A DNA stretch of 64,000 nt from Planococcus halocryophilus (GCF_001687585.2 NZ_CP016537.2:3196001-3260000), one strand, 5' to 3'. Shown: positions 8,116-16,707, counted from the first letter of the stretch. Translations and numbers: made by a program. The notes: a model not told the origin generated them from the letters alone.

Positions 8116-8750
8116 GGTTCTTCAGCAAATGTTGGGGGGTGGCGGCATCACCTTCCTACTTAACCGACATCAAGCCCCATTTCCTTGTACTTGTGTGTTA
8201 ATAATATTTTGGCACGAGCACGGGTGAAATTCTGTAAAACGAACACATTCCGCTTGATTATTTTTTTGAGATTGTTGATGCCTTTGAAAAAGCCATTAAA
8301 ATAAGCGAAGGCAAAACTGTTCAAGATTTCGGTCTGCCAGTTTCGGAAGGTGCCTATCGCTTTTCTGAACTCCCAAATTCCGGACAGTTCCACTAACTCA
8401 TAAAATGTAGGTAGTTGCTCTTAGGTCTTGAGGATATCCTCAGGACCTCTCTTTTTGCTTGTCTGAATCCATACGCAATACGCTCCCTTCAGTTCATCAG
8501 CTCGTTTGAGTTCCTCACCCATTCCAAGGTACCGATTCAAATACCACCGGTCTTCCTCAGTTAACTTGTGATTTTTTTATAAAAGATATAACGCATTCGT
8601 TCGCCAATTTTCCAGTCGTAGTCGTTCCAATTTTTTTGTACTCTTCTACGCACCCCGTTTAGCGCCCATTAGATGTACCGGCAAAAATGGAGACTGCGTG
8701 TCTTTATTATGAATAAATTGTTTCAAAACTCCACCATTTAGTATAGAACC
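8116..8750. mobile_element. Decayed ISL3-family insertion, both inverted repeats visible
   Basis: The left end GGTTCTTCAGCAAATGTTGGGG (8116-8137) is mirrored at 8729-8750, which reads GGTTCTATACTAAATGGTGGAG on the other strand (16 of 22 identical). The GGYTCTT start is typical of ISL3 ends. Between them is only about 0.6 kb, with the C-terminal part of an ISL3 transposase; a full element is about 1.4 kb. No 8-bp target duplication is seen, so it is an old, internally deleted copy. Confidence 0.7.
8160..8667 (-). pseudogene. ISL3-family transposase, C-terminal remnant
   Basis: Reverse translation gives ISL3 transposase signatures in order: a KIGERMRYIF-like segment, LTEEDRWYLNRYLGMGEELKRADELKGAY, then TFRNWQTEILNSF, YFNGFFKGINNLKKIIKRN and a final ARAKILL. 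A frame change occurs at an A-run near 8580 and an in-frame TAA lies near 8420. The catalytic N-terminal half is absent. It cannot encode an active transposase. Confidence 0.75.
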
Positions 8751-8782
8751 TATTTAACGGAACACACCCTTACCAAAGTAAA

Positions 8783-8821
8783 AAACGCATTAAACCCTAA
8801 GCCTAGGGTTCAGTGCGTTTT
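8783..8821 (-). terminator. Terminator of the organophosphate-type operon
   Basis: A hairpin pairs AAACGCATTAAACCCTA with TAGGGTTCAGTGCGTTT and has A/T runs on both sides. It lies 47 nt past the stop of the PHP gene. Confidence 0.7.
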
Positions 8822-8867
8822 AGTTGCAGATCGTTTTGTTCATTATTTCGTTTCCGGTGTCGCTAAA

Positions 8868-9872
8868 TCAGATAGGATGAGATTCTTTTGCTCGCTGATC
8901 AAAGCTTACTAAGCTTTTCACACCTAGTTTTTTTAACATTTCCTTATTATCCGCTGTGTAATTTCCAAGATCGTCGGGATAATGGCTATCGGAGGATAAA
9001 GTAAATTCGACTCCTCGTTCTACTAAAGTTGTTAAGAAAGACGGTCCTGGGCACATCTCCTTTACTGGATACCGATAATAGAGCCCCGCATTCACTTCAG
9101 TTGCCGTGTTTGTTTCGACAAGCGCGTTGGCTATCTTTTCATGCCATGTTTGGTTGAAGGTTGGATCTTGTACTTGGTAGTTAAAGACTTTTAAGTTGTC
9201 CAAATGTGCGACAAAATCAAATAACTCCGAGCGAATTGCGCCTTCAACTATGGTGTAAAATCGATTATATAAATCCTTTAGATCAAATTTTAGAAACGTA
9301 TCTGCAGTTTGAGGGTTATCGAATCCCCAACCATCGACAAAATGAACAGATCCGATGACAAAATCCCATGCGTGTTCTCCCAATAGATCGGTTAGTTCCG
9401 TTTCGCTTCCTTCAAAATAATCAGCTTCTATCCCGAGCTTTAACTCAATTCCTTGCAACTGCCATTTTTCTTTTTCTTTTTCGATAGCCTCAACAAAATC
9501 AGCCATATTTTCCGTCATGACATGATTTAACCAATCTGATTGAGCTCTCCCGATTGGGTGCATATGATCCAGAATCATATTCTTTTCAAAATAACTCCGG
9601 GTTTCTTTAAAACGGTATAAATGATCCACAATGCCAACTTTCTTCAAGCCTAACTGCTTTGCTTTCTCTAAATACAAATCTAGCCAAAAACTGCTAAAAC
9701 ATCCGTGGTCAACCCGCTTTTGCAATTGCTTTGTTTGCCAAACCATAAATTCCTTTGATCCTTTTTCCAGATCAGGCGGTGCTCCAAAAGATGACAAAGT
9801 TTTAGCTGTTCGTTCCAACCACTTTACTGTATAGGGTCCTTCTTCTAAGTGAACATGAAAATCCATTTCCAT
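8868..9872 (-). CDS. PHP-domain phosphoesterase (histidinol-phosphatase-like)
   Basis: 334 residues from ATG at 9872. Metal-binding PHP motifs: N-terminal MDFHVHLEEG, then VGIVDHLYR, GSVHFVDGWGFD, VAHLDNLK and SSDSHYPDDLG. The start was chosen because GGGGGAGGAG lies 7 nt upstream and the ATG overlaps the regulator's stop (TAATG); a longer frame to 9980 would lie inside the regulator gene. Histidinol phosphatase itself is unlikely, as no his genes are near. As last gene of an operon with a phosphatase-superfamily enzyme and an ABC importer, it probably hydrolyses a phosphate ester released from the imported compound. Confidence 0.78.
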   Translation of the reverse strand: MEMDFHVHLEEGPYTVKWLERTAKTLSSFGAPPDLEKGSKEFMVWQTKQLQKRVDHGCFSSFWLDLYLEKAKQLGLKKVGIVDHLYRFKETRSYFEKNMILDHMHPIGRAQSDWLNHVMTENMADFVEAIEKEKEKWQLQGIELKLGIEADYFEGSETELTDLLGEHAWDFVIGSVHFVDGWGFDNPQTADTFLKFDLKDLYNRFYTIVEGAIRSELFDFVAHLDNLKVFNYQVQDPTFNQTWHEKIANALVETNTATEVNAGLYYRYPVKEMCPGPSFLTTLVERGVEFTLSSDSHYPDDLGNYTADNKEMLKKLGVKSLVSFDQRAKESHPI

Positions 9873-10657
9873 TATTCTACTCCTCCCCCTTTTACCACTG
9901 TCCATAGCTGTTCGTATTCTTGCCAGTCTTCTGGACATGATTGATCGCAGAGTATTTCTGTTAGTTCGTCTAAACCGCAAATGCTGTAAAATGATTGCTC
10001 TCCGATTTTAGTTGCATCGGTCAATAAGATCCTGTTACTGCTTTGCTCCAACATTTTGGATGATACGATTGATTCATCCATATCAAAGTCAAAAACGACT
10101 CCATTTTTCACTCCGCCACACGATAAAAAAACTTTGTCGAGACTCATTTTCGATAACCACTCGACCGTTATGGGTCCTGCTACTGAAGACTGTGCCGGGT
10201 TGGTGGTGCCTCCAAGTAGCAATACTTTTCCCGTTATCCGTCCTTCTTCTAATGCTAGATTAAAACGTTCGGCAGCAGCAAGCGAATTGGTCACCACCGT
10301 CAAGTTGTGCACGCCCTCCAAATAATCGGCCAAGTGCACAGTGGTCGTTCCTACATCAACGCCAATGGTATCACCATCTTCAATGCGGCTAGCCGCGGCT
10401 TTTGCAATTTGTTGCTTTGCTCTTTTTTGCATATCCAGTTTCCGCTTAAACTGCGGTTCAGTTCGAAGTTTCAAAAATGGAATAGCCCCTCCGTGAACAC
10501 GGATTAGTAATTGGCGATTTTCCAATTCGCCCAAATCTCTACGTATAGTTTCCGGTGCGACGCCCAGTTGTTCGGCAATGTCCACGACCGATATTTTCTG
10601 TTTTTCTTGCAATTGGTTTATTATGTATTGGAATCTCTCCAGTTTTAAGTAGGTCAT
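9872..10657 (-). CDS. DeoR/GlpR-family transcriptional regulator
   Basis: 261 residues with an N-terminal DeoR helix-turn-helix (ERFQYIINQLQEKQKISVVDIAEQLGVAPETIRRDLGEL, about residues 7-45) and a C-terminal sugar-phosphate sensor domain of the DeoRC type (GDTIGVDVGTTTVHLADYL; VSLGG-like GKVLLLGGTTN; LTDATKIGEQSF). ATG at 10657 overlaps the ATPase stop by 4 nt, and its stop overlaps the PHP start by 1 nt. DeoR effectors are usually phosphorylated metabolites, which suits an operon for phospho-compounds. Confidence 0.85.
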   Translation of the reverse strand: MTYLKLERFQYIINQLQEKQKISVVDIAEQLGVAPETIRRDLGELENRQLLIRVHGGAIPFLKLRTEPQFKRKLDMQKRAKQQIAKAAASRIEDGDTIGVDVGTTTVHLADYLEGVHNLTVVTNSLAAAERFNLALEEGRITGKVLLLGGTTNPAQSSVAGPITVEWLSKMSLDKVFLSCGGVKNGVVFDFDMDESIVSSKMLEQSSNRILLTDATKIGEQSFYSICGLDELTEILCDQSCPEDWQEYEQLWTVVKGGGVE

Positions 10658-11658
10658 TGGAGATAGATCACATCTTCTGGCGAGATATAGCAGTCGTATT
10701 CTTTTCCAACTTCGATTGTATGTCCACGATGATGCAATTGTTCGACAGAAAACTCGCGGTCTCCTGACAGAAAAACCGTTCGAATAACATTTCCGCTCAT
10801 CACTGATTTTTTAGCAACCGCTTTTAACCGATAGTCAGCGACCGTTCCTTCAAACAATATTGCTTCCGGACGAATGGCCAGTTTGTCGCCTGTTTTCGTT
10901 AAGCTTTTTCCAATCAACTCTTCTAATTCTGTTTTGCTAAAAACATTGTAATGACCGATGAAATTTGCAATAAATTCGGTTTTCGGCTTGGTATAAATGT
11001 CAGTTGGCGTTCCCCATTGCGCAATTTCACCTTTATTCATGACGAAAATCTTATCGGAGACTGCCATCGCTTCTTCTTGGTCGTGAGTCACGAGAATCAT
11101 GGTGATCCCCATTTGGCTTTGAATCGAGCGTAAATCTGCCTGCAGTTTTTTGCGAATTTGTGCATCTAACGCACTTAGCGGCTCATCTAACAGCAACACT
11201 TTCGGCTCGACGATTAATGCACGTGCTAAAGCCACTCGTTGTTGTTGACCGCCGGATAATTCATGCGGGTACGCAGCTTCTTTATCGGACAGATGGACAA
11301 TTTTTAAAATTTCCTGTACTTTTTTTTCAATTTCTACACTATGCATTTTATTGATTTTCAAGCCAAAAGCTACATTTTCATGCACTGTCATATTGGGGAA
11401 CAAAGCATAGGATTGAAACACCATGCCAATTTCACGTTTTTTGGTCGGAACTTTTTCCATGTTTTTGTTTTCAATTTTCACCATGCCAGCCGTTGCTTCT
11501 GTTAACCCCGCGATAATTCGCAAAATAGTGCTTTTGCCACAACCGCTCGGTCCTAAAAGTGTAACGAACTCCCCTCTTTCAATCGACATATCAATCGAAG
11601 AAAGAACAGTCGAAGTGCCGTAATTTTTTTGTAAGTTTTCTATTTGAACATAACTCAT
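10654..11658 (-). CDS. ABC transporter ATPase (spermidine/iron/AEP type)
   Basis: 334 residues. Walker A GPSGCGKST (about 36-44), Q-loop VFQSYALFP, signature LSGGQQQR, Walker B VLLLDEP, H-loop VTHDQEE, followed by a C-terminal TOBE-type regulatory domain. This is the MalK/PotA/FbpC-like class that energises import with family 1 binding proteins. It overlaps the upstream permease by 4 nt (ATGA) and the downstream regulator by 4 nt. It works with the permeases at 11.7-13.3 kb and the lipoprotein at 14.2 kb. Confidence 0.88.
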   Translation of the reverse strand: MSYVQIENLQKNYGTSTVLSSIDMSIERGEFVTLLGPSGCGKSTILRIIAGLTEATAGMVKIENKNMEKVPTKKREIGMVFQSYALFPNMTVHENVAFGLKINKMHSVEIEKKVQEILKIVHLSDKEAAYPHELSGGQQQRVALARALIVEPKVLLLDEPLSALDAQIRKKLQADLRSIQSQMGITMILVTHDQEEAMAVSDKIFVMNKGEIAQWGTPTDIYTKPKTEFIANFIGHYNVFSKTELEELIGKSLTKTGDKLAIRPEAILFEGTVADYRLKAVAKKSVMSGNVIRTVFLSGDREFSVEQLHHRGHTIEVGKEYDCYISPEDVIYLQ

Positions 11659-12440
11659 GACTTCACCAGACCTTTCGATTGTTTGGTCAATACGGAGATC
11701 GCCAATGTCAAAATCCCCATCAATACAAGATACACAAAGACAACAGCACTCGCTATATGTCCGCTTGTACTCAATTTTTCCATCAAGTAAATTTGAACGG
11801 TTTCAAATCGCGAGCCGACAACTAAGTTAATCAGCACAAATTCTCCAAATAAGATGGAGAACGACAACAAGGCACCGACAAATAATCCCGGATATATGGC
11901 CGGCAACAAGACTTTTGCAAAAGCTTGACGTTTTGAAGCACCTAATAATTCCGCTGCATCTAATAATTGTTTGGCGTTGATATTTCTAAGACTGTTGCGA
12001 GTTCCTTGATAAATATAAGGAAAAATACTGATGACATAGACACCTAACACTGCCAAAATCATGGGTATCCCTAGTTGAGTATATGTACGGATCAAGCCAA
12101 CCGCTAAAATAACACCAGGGAAGGCATAAACTAGAACAACAATGGTTTGCATCCATTTTTCATATTTCGGAAAATACAGCACGATCACAAATATTGCCGG
12201 GACCACTAAAAGAAAAGCAAGAAGAACAGCACTTCCTGACAGCAACACGGAACGTCCGAATGCTTGGATAAACTCCACATCTTGAAACAGCACAGAGAGC
12301 CACTTAAAGGTTAATCCTTCCGGTAAGACTGTACTGTTCCATTCAGTCGAAAACGCATAAAGCGCCGTGGCAATAATGGGCAATATCAAATACAGCATGA
12401 GAAAAAGCAAGAACAAATCAGCGACTCCCTTTTTCTTCAT
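11655..12440 (-). CDS. ABC transporter permease (second subunit)
   Basis: 261 residues with about six membrane helices and the binding-protein-dependent permease (EAA) loop near AAELLGASKRQAFAKVLLPAIYPG. Relatives are PotC/PhnV/FbpB-type permeases. Its ATG overlaps the previous permease's stop by one base (TAATG), and its stop overlaps the ATPase start, so the transporter is translationally coupled. Confidence 0.86.
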   Translation of the reverse strand: MKKKGVADLFLLFLMLYLILPIIATALYAFSTEWNSTVLPEGLTFKWLSVLFQDVEFIQAFGRSVLLSGSAVLLAFLLVVPAIFVIVLYFPKYEKWMQTIVVLVYAFPGVILAVGLIRTYTQLGIPMILAVLGVYVISIFPYIYQGTRNSLRNINAKQLLDAAELLGASKRQAFAKVLLPAIYPGLFVGALLSFSILFGEFVLINLVVGSRFETVQIYLMEKLSTSGHIASAVVFVYLVLMGILTLAISVLTKQSKGLVKS

Positions 12441-13273
12441 TATAGATTTCTCCTCGCTTTCTTAATGCTCCACTCACTAAGGACCATTGCTGAAATCATG
12501 GTTGCTCCGAGTAATACGGCGATAGCGCTGGCCAGTTCCGGTTGGGCAAAAATGTCGCCCGATAGCAAAGTCCCGATTCGGATAGCTGCTAAATTATAGT
12601 CACTACCGGTTAAGGCATAGGCCGAGGCATAGGCGCCCATCGCATTGGCAAATAACACGCTAAAGGTTCCAACAATTCCTGGAAGCATTACCGGAATGCC
12701 GATTTTCATCCAAAATTGAACTGTATTGGCGCCCAATAAAGCAGCAGCATCTTTCCATTGCTGTTGAATTCCGTAATAAATCGGATATAGCAGCATTAGG
12801 GATAGCGGCAATTGAAAATAAATATAAATCAATAACAAGCCGCTCCAGCTATATAGAGAAAAAGAAGCAAGCGCATCTAAATTCCATTTCTCAAACAACA
12901 ACGTAAACAGTCCACTATTGCCAAGTAACACAATAAATGCAAAAGCCAATGGAATACCTGAAAAATTCGAAGTCAAATTGATCATCACTAAAATTCGCTC
13001 TTTTACGGGATCTGTAAAACGCATCATCGCATAAACCGCAAATAACGAAACGACAAGCGCTACTAGTGCAGAAACAGCTGATAACGTAATGCTGTTTTTG
13101 AATCCTTGTAAGATGTAGCTATTCAACAAAGCCGTTTTGTACTGATTTAACGTAAAGCCATCGCTGTCAGTAAAACTTGATAAGAACATATTCACTAAAG
13201 GGATCACAAAGAACATGCAAATTAAAAGAATGAAAGGAATGAGCAAAAATAAGGATTTATTTTTTGTAGTCAA
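12440..13273 (-). CDS. ABC transporter permease (first subunit)
   Basis: 277 residues with a predicted N-terminal helix and further helices. The EAA loop is seen as AAALLGANTVQFWMKIGIPVMLPG. A TTG start at 13273 is supported by a GGAAG ribosome site and the lack of a nearby ATG. It pairs with the permease at 11655-12440. The 81-bp gap to the upstream phosphatase-like gene is the only real gap in the operon apart from its leader. Confidence 0.85.
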   Translation of the reverse strand: MTTKNKSLFLLIPFILLICMFFVIPLVNMFLSSFTDSDGFTLNQYKTALLNSYILQGFKNSITLSAVSALVALVVSLFAVYAMMRFTDPVKERILVMINLTSNFSGIPLAFAFIVLLGNSGLFTLLFEKWNLDALASFSLYSWSGLLLIYIYFQLPLSLMLLYPIYYGIQQQWKDAAALLGANTVQFWMKIGIPVMLPGIVGTFSVLFANAMGAYASAYALTGSDYNLAAIRIGTLLSGDIFAQPELASAIAVLLGATMISAMVLSEWSIKKARRNL

Positions 13274-13354
13274 ATTATCACTGCTTCCATTAAATATTGT
13301 TATTTTAAACTTTCTTCTATATACAGATGCATGGTTTAACGCAATTACTGGTGC

Positions 13355-14182
13355 TTAAACTAAAAGACATTCTTCCATTTTTAAAGGCACCATTGCTTTT
13401 GACGGTTCAATTTCTAATAACCGACAGGCTAACGGCGCAATCATCAACTGTGACAAAAGTTCATCAGATATTCCTGCAGCTATTTTTTCAGACATCACAA
13501 ACAGTGGAACGTGGCGATCTTCAGCTGTATTTCCCCCATGGTTGCCATCTGCAGTCATTCCGTGATCAGCTGTAATGATGACGTCGTATCCCTGCTCCTT
13601 GCAAAGAGGAAGAAAAACCGACAGCAATGCATCTACAGAAAGCACACGGTTCCGGTATTCTTTTGAATCTGCCGTAAACTTGTGGCCGTCGTCATCTACG
13701 TTCATCGGGTGGATATAGAGAAAATCGGGTTGTTTTTTTTCCATGAGCCACGAGGCTTCCGCGAACAAGTGGCTATCGGGGTAATGATCTTCAAAATAAA
13801 ACAAACCATTTTCAATCAGCAATTTCGTATCTAGTTGAATACGATCTTGCATTTCATTGAAAGGAGCTGAATTATATAACTCACTCACCCAATAGTAGGC
13901 GGCAGCAGCAGTTGTTTTGCCGCTGTTTTTCGCTAAATGGAATAAACTTTGCTGAGTGGATAACCGCACCGTCCGATTGCTGTTAATCCCATGGACGACA
14001 GGAGGCGTACCCGTCAAAATGGTTTCGTATAATGGCCGGGAAAGCGATGGAACTTCTGAGCGTACTTTGTAGCGAGCAGCTTTGCCATTTTCTATTAAAT
14101 GCTGCATATAACCCATATGGCTGCAAGCTGTATCAAATCGAAGGGCATCTACGACAATAAGAACGACTCGATTAGTTGCCAT
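13355..14182 (-). CDS. Alkaline phosphatase superfamily enzyme (phosphodiesterase/phosphonate-hydrolase like)
   Basis: 275 residues with the metal-binding order of the alkaline phosphatase/nucleotide pyrophosphatase superfamily: VVLIVVDALRFD (first Asp), nucleophile region PSLSRPLYETILTG, MNVDDDGHKF, ITADHGMTADGNHGG and a final His in DRHVPL. No signal peptide is seen, so it probably acts in the cytosol after import. Its start overlaps the binding-protein gene by 11 nt. Relatives include phosphonoacetate hydrolases and glycerophosphodiesterases; which bond it cuts is not clear. Confidence 0.82.
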   Translation of the reverse strand: MATNRVVLIVVDALRFDTACSHMGYMQHLIENGKAARYKVRSEVPSLSRPLYETILTGTPPVVHGINSNRTVRLSTQQSLFHLAKNSGKTTAAAAYYWVSELYNSAPFNEMQDRIQLDTKLLIENGLFYFEDHYPDSHLFAEASWLMEKKQPDFLYIHPMNVDDDGHKFTADSKEYRNRVLSVDALLSVFLPLCKEQGYDVIITADHGMTADGNHGGNTAEDRHVPLFVMSEKIAAGISDELLSQLMIAPLACRLLEIEPSKAMVPLKMEECLLV

Positions 14183-15266
14183 GGATTAATACCTGTTCTT
14201 GCCACATTTGAGGAATTTTCTTGGTTGCTTCTTCCCAAGCCGCTTGGTCTTTGACTGGCTGTGTGTTGGTATACATTTCATCCGGTAATAACATTGCTTT
14301 TACTTCTGATGAAAGTTCTACATTTTCACGAATAGGACGGGCATAGCCTCTTGCTAAATTCTCTTGTCCCTCATCTGACAGAATATACTCTCTTGCCAAC
14401 ATCGCAGCATGAGGATTTTGAGCATATTTGTTAATCACTGTAGCGTAACCCGACATAATGGATCCTTCTTCTGGAATAACAATATCAAATCGGGATTCAT
14501 CGATTTGATTGCTATAGCCTAATGCATTGAAATCCCACATGATGGCAACATCAATTTCTCCTTTTTCAAGGTTTGCTACTGTTGGATCTCCTTGCAAACG
14601 TCCTTGTTCCGCCAATTCCGCAAAAAAGTCGATACCTGGTTGCAGATTATTTTCATCTCCACCAAAGGCCATTGCCGCTCCTAAAATAGCAAATTGTGCC
14701 TGATTTGCCGTTAAGGCATCGCCAATACTTACGATATAATCTCCATTTTTGATGTCTTCCCAAGATTTTGGGGGATTTTCAACATTGCTAGTATCTGTTA
14801 AGAAAGCCATCGTTCCTGTATAGCCAACTATCCAATGCCCTTCATCGTCTTTTGCCCACTCTGGAATATCCTCCCAATAACTAGTTTTATACGCTTGCGT
14901 CAATCCTTTTTCTTCAGCAATCGGTCCAAATGCGACTCCGACATCGCCAATATCAGCAGAAGCATTGTCTTTTTCCGCTTCGAACTTTGCTAATTCCTCT
15001 GCACTCGACATATCTGTATCGGTATGGGCTATGTCAAACTCGGTTTCTATTTCACTCCACGTTTCTACCCAGTTTGCCCATGTGTCAGGCATGCCGACAG
15101 AATTTACTTCGCCTTCTACTTTTGCTTTTTCGATTACTTCTTCTTTCGTTAAAGAATTTCCATCAACTTGCGCACTTACACTTTCTTTATCACCAGAGCA
15201 TGCTGCCAATACACTTACTGCCATAATTCCTAACACACTCTTTTTTAAAATTTGTTTAAAGATCAT
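14172..15266 (-). CDS. ABC transporter substrate-binding lipoprotein (family 1)
   Basis: 364 residues. A lipoprotein signal (MIFKQILKKSVLGIMAVSVLAAC, Cys at 23) precedes a periplasmic-binding fold of the Fe3+/spermidine/AEP type, with VEGEVNSVGMPDTWANWVETW near the start and DVAIMWDFNALGY in the middle. It is the first gene of the operon and should deliver the solute at the outer membrane face. The GGGGG ribosome site is close to the ATG. The ligand is unknown; the enzymes downstream suggest a phosphate ester or phosphonate. Confidence 0.85.
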   Translation of the reverse strand: MIFKQILKKSVLGIMAVSVLAACSGDKESVSAQVDGNSLTKEEVIEKAKVEGEVNSVGMPDTWANWVETWSEIETEFDIAHTDTDMSSAEELAKFEAEKDNASADIGDVGVAFGPIAEEKGLTQAYKTSYWEDIPEWAKDDEGHWIVGYTGTMAFLTDTSNVENPPKSWEDIKNGDYIVSIGDALTANQAQFAILGAAMAFGGDENNLQPGIDFFAELAEQGRLQGDPTVANLEKGEIDVAIMWDFNALGYSNQIDESRFDIVIPEEGSIMSGYATVINKYAQNPHAAMLAREYILSDEGQENLARGYARPIRENVELSSEVKAMLLPDEMYTNTQPVKDQAAWEEATKKIPQMWQEQVLIHGN

Positions 15267-15353
15267 TTTGAAACCCCCTATTTGTTTTTGTTTGTTTTTG
15301 TTTGATTACAATAATAATCATAACGAACAAACATTGAGCCAGTGTAGAGTCTT

Positions 15354-15380
15354 TCATAACGATTCGTAAAGATTGTTAAA
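15354..15380 (-). promoter_or_regulatory. Pho-box-like repeats upstream of the organophosphate-type operon
   Basis: On the minus strand three TT-A-A-like units follow each other at 10 bp (TTAACA, TTACGA, TTATGA), then TACACT as a possible -10. PhoP boxes of Bacillus are tandem TT(A/C/T)A(C/T)A units. Only the first unit fits fully, so this is suggestive. Confidence 0.35.
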
Positions 15381-15422
15381 GGGATGTGAAGAGTATGTAG
15401 ACCTACTTCATTATTTGAATAT

Positions 15423-15476
15423 AAAAAAGCACTGGATTTAGAGCTTTGAAACAGCTCTAAATCCAGTGCTTTTTTT
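15423..15476. terminator. Bidirectional hairpin
   Basis: AAAAAAGCACTGGATTTAGA pairs with TCTAAATCCAGTGCTTTTTT across a short loop. It is strong in both directions. It lies 143 nt before the CXXC gene's end on the minus strand and upstream of the ABC operon leader. A related hairpin occurs at 16708-16760. Confidence 0.7.
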
Positions 15477-15618
15477 ATTTGTTCTCACAGATTTTATCAT
15501 CTTCCATATAAGACTATTTGGGTATCAGCTGATTCCAAGTACCCTCACACTTTGTTCCCTGATCATTACTCAAAAATTTTTCACTATTGGAACTTTCGTT
15601 AAAAAACACCTCATATGG

Positions 15619-15933
15619 TCACTCTAGTTTATAAGTCGGCAATTGTTCATCATTCGAAAGTTTCATCATAAATGGATAGAGTCCTAAAAATACAATCATC
15701 AACGCGATAGCAAGCAAGAAAATCCCTATGCCATTAAGGTCTAAAAATAACGTCAATGTAATAATGAGAAATGCTGGTATGTAGCTAAAAATGCCGGTCA
15801 GCCTTCTCGATTTCGGTATAAGGTATTGGTTCTTTTCGCAATAAGGACATTTGGCTTTATTCGTAAGCTTCACTGTATTTTTAACTACTGTTTTCCAAGG
15901 CCATTTTTGACCACAATTTTCACAGATTGGCAT
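15619..15933 (-). CDS. CXXC-20-CXXC family zinc-ribbon membrane protein
   Basis: 104 residues from ATG at 15933, chosen because TAAGGAGGAG lies 7 nt upstream. The N-terminus has CENC (Cys4, Cys7) and about 20 residues later CPYC (Cys29, Cys32), the pattern of the TIGR04104 cxxc_20_cxxc family, with WPWK between. Two hydrophobic segments follow (about 48-62 and 66-86). Role unknown. A small membrane-protein frame ends within its ribosome site, so the two were probably co-expressed. Confidence 0.75.
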   Translation of the reverse strand: MPICENCGQKWPWKTVVKNTVKLTNKAKCPYCEKNQYLIPKSRRLTGIFSYIPAFLIITLTLFLDLNGIGIFLLAIALMIVFLGLYPFMMKLSNDEQLPTYKLE

Positions 15934-15937
15934 GATT

Positions 15938-16108
15938 TCACTCCTCCTTAAATTCATTTTCTCGATTAGCTGTTTGCATATAGCGAGTAAAGTAAGCACC
16001 GGTGATTAGCAAAGCCACGGTTAGCGCCATAGTGAACAAGTCAAGAAAGCTTAACCAATAGCCGGCTGAATTAACGACACTGATTAGTAAAAAACAACTC
16101 GTTGTCAT
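15938..16108 (-). CDS. Small membrane protein, 5' end uncertain
   Basis: From ATG at 16108 the frame gives 56 residues with two hydrophobic stretches and a charged tail (TANRENEFKEE), ending in the ribosome site of the CXXC gene. The frame stays open upstream to 16207 and would add a third hydrophobic helix (IIIITLLAVVAVGIS), but has only ATA/ATC codons, not a normal start. An AAAAGGA lies upstream of that extension. Either an internal start is used, a rare start is used, or the gene is decaying. Confidence 0.45.
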   Translation of the reverse strand: MTTSCFLLISVVNSAGYWLSFLDLFTMALTVALLITGAYFTRYMQTANRENEFKEE

Positions 16109-16228
16109 TCTACTTTTGGGATTTGTATTGGTTTTTTCTTTCGTTTTTATGATTTTATTGATTGAGATGCCTACTGCTACAACTGCTAGTAAAGTGATTA
16201 TTATTAGTCACAAAAATAGCGCATCCTT

Positions 16229-16504
16229 TTATTTCCTATAGCTGTATTTACGAGTTGAATGAAGAGAAGTTTCGGATTTTTTGGAGGTTTTATTGCCATA
16301 GACTCTGTATGTGGTGTGAAATCCTTTTAAAATCAATGCTCCCCAGTTATTTCACGATGTTTTTTTCCAGTTAATTGGATATACTGTCGAGTTTACTAGA
16401 AATACTGTCCGTTTCACAGCAAATACTGTCCGAGTGGGAGTGAATACTGTCCAAATCACACCATTTACTAGCGACTGAAATTTTTGCGTGGTCAATTTAA
16501 AGTA
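16229..16504. repeat. ATACTGTC array element, copy A
   Basis: A conserved leader of about 150 bp (containing GCCATAGACTCTGTATGTGG) is followed by four ATACTGTC boxes starting at 16381, 16402, 16423 and 16444, exactly 21 bp apart. TTTACTAG motifs flank the array. Copies B (20916-21189) and C (25435-25590) keep the same box count and spacing while the bases between boxes vary. It lies 5' of the small membrane protein/CXXC pair. Confidence 0.85.
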
Positions 16505-16560
16505 TAGAAAAAATGGAATTAAAAAAAACAGATTCTAACCTCCCTCTATTTTCACCAATT

Positions 16561-16609
16561 AAAACCAGCCATAAAAATCTCTTTAAAAGAAATTTAGTGG
16601 CTGGTTTTA
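16561..16609. terminator. CCAGCCA-type hairpin, copy 2
   Basis: AAAACCAGCCA pairs with TGGCTGGTTTT, with a long A/T loop region. It is the same sequence family as 2461-2503 and 21265-21312. It sits about 55 bp after array copy A. Confidence 0.6.
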
Positions 16610-16707
16610 TTTTGATAATCTATTAGTCACATAAAAAAATGTTCACACTCATCCCTTCTTGTAAAGATTGGACACAGTTTGGTGTAAAAGCTTACATATT
16701 TATCCAC

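Noticed and set aside
8116..8750. Active insertion sequence
   Set aside because: The transposase is truncated with a stop and a frameshift, and no target duplication is visible.
9873..9980. Longer N-terminus of the PHP protein
   Set aside because: It lies inside the DeoR gene; the ATG at 9872 has a strong ribosome site and a TAATG overlap.
16381..16452. Coding repeat (7-codon unit) in the ATACTGTC arrays
   Set aside because: The plus-strand frame with the boxes in register has stops, no ribosome site, and the between-box bases do not show codon-like conservation among the three copies.
16381..16473. CRISPR array at the ATACTGTC or CGCGCGTAT repeats
   Set aside because: Only 8-10 bp repeat per 20-21 bp unit, between-box segments are 11-13 bp, arrays occur in several near-identical copies, and there are no cas genes.
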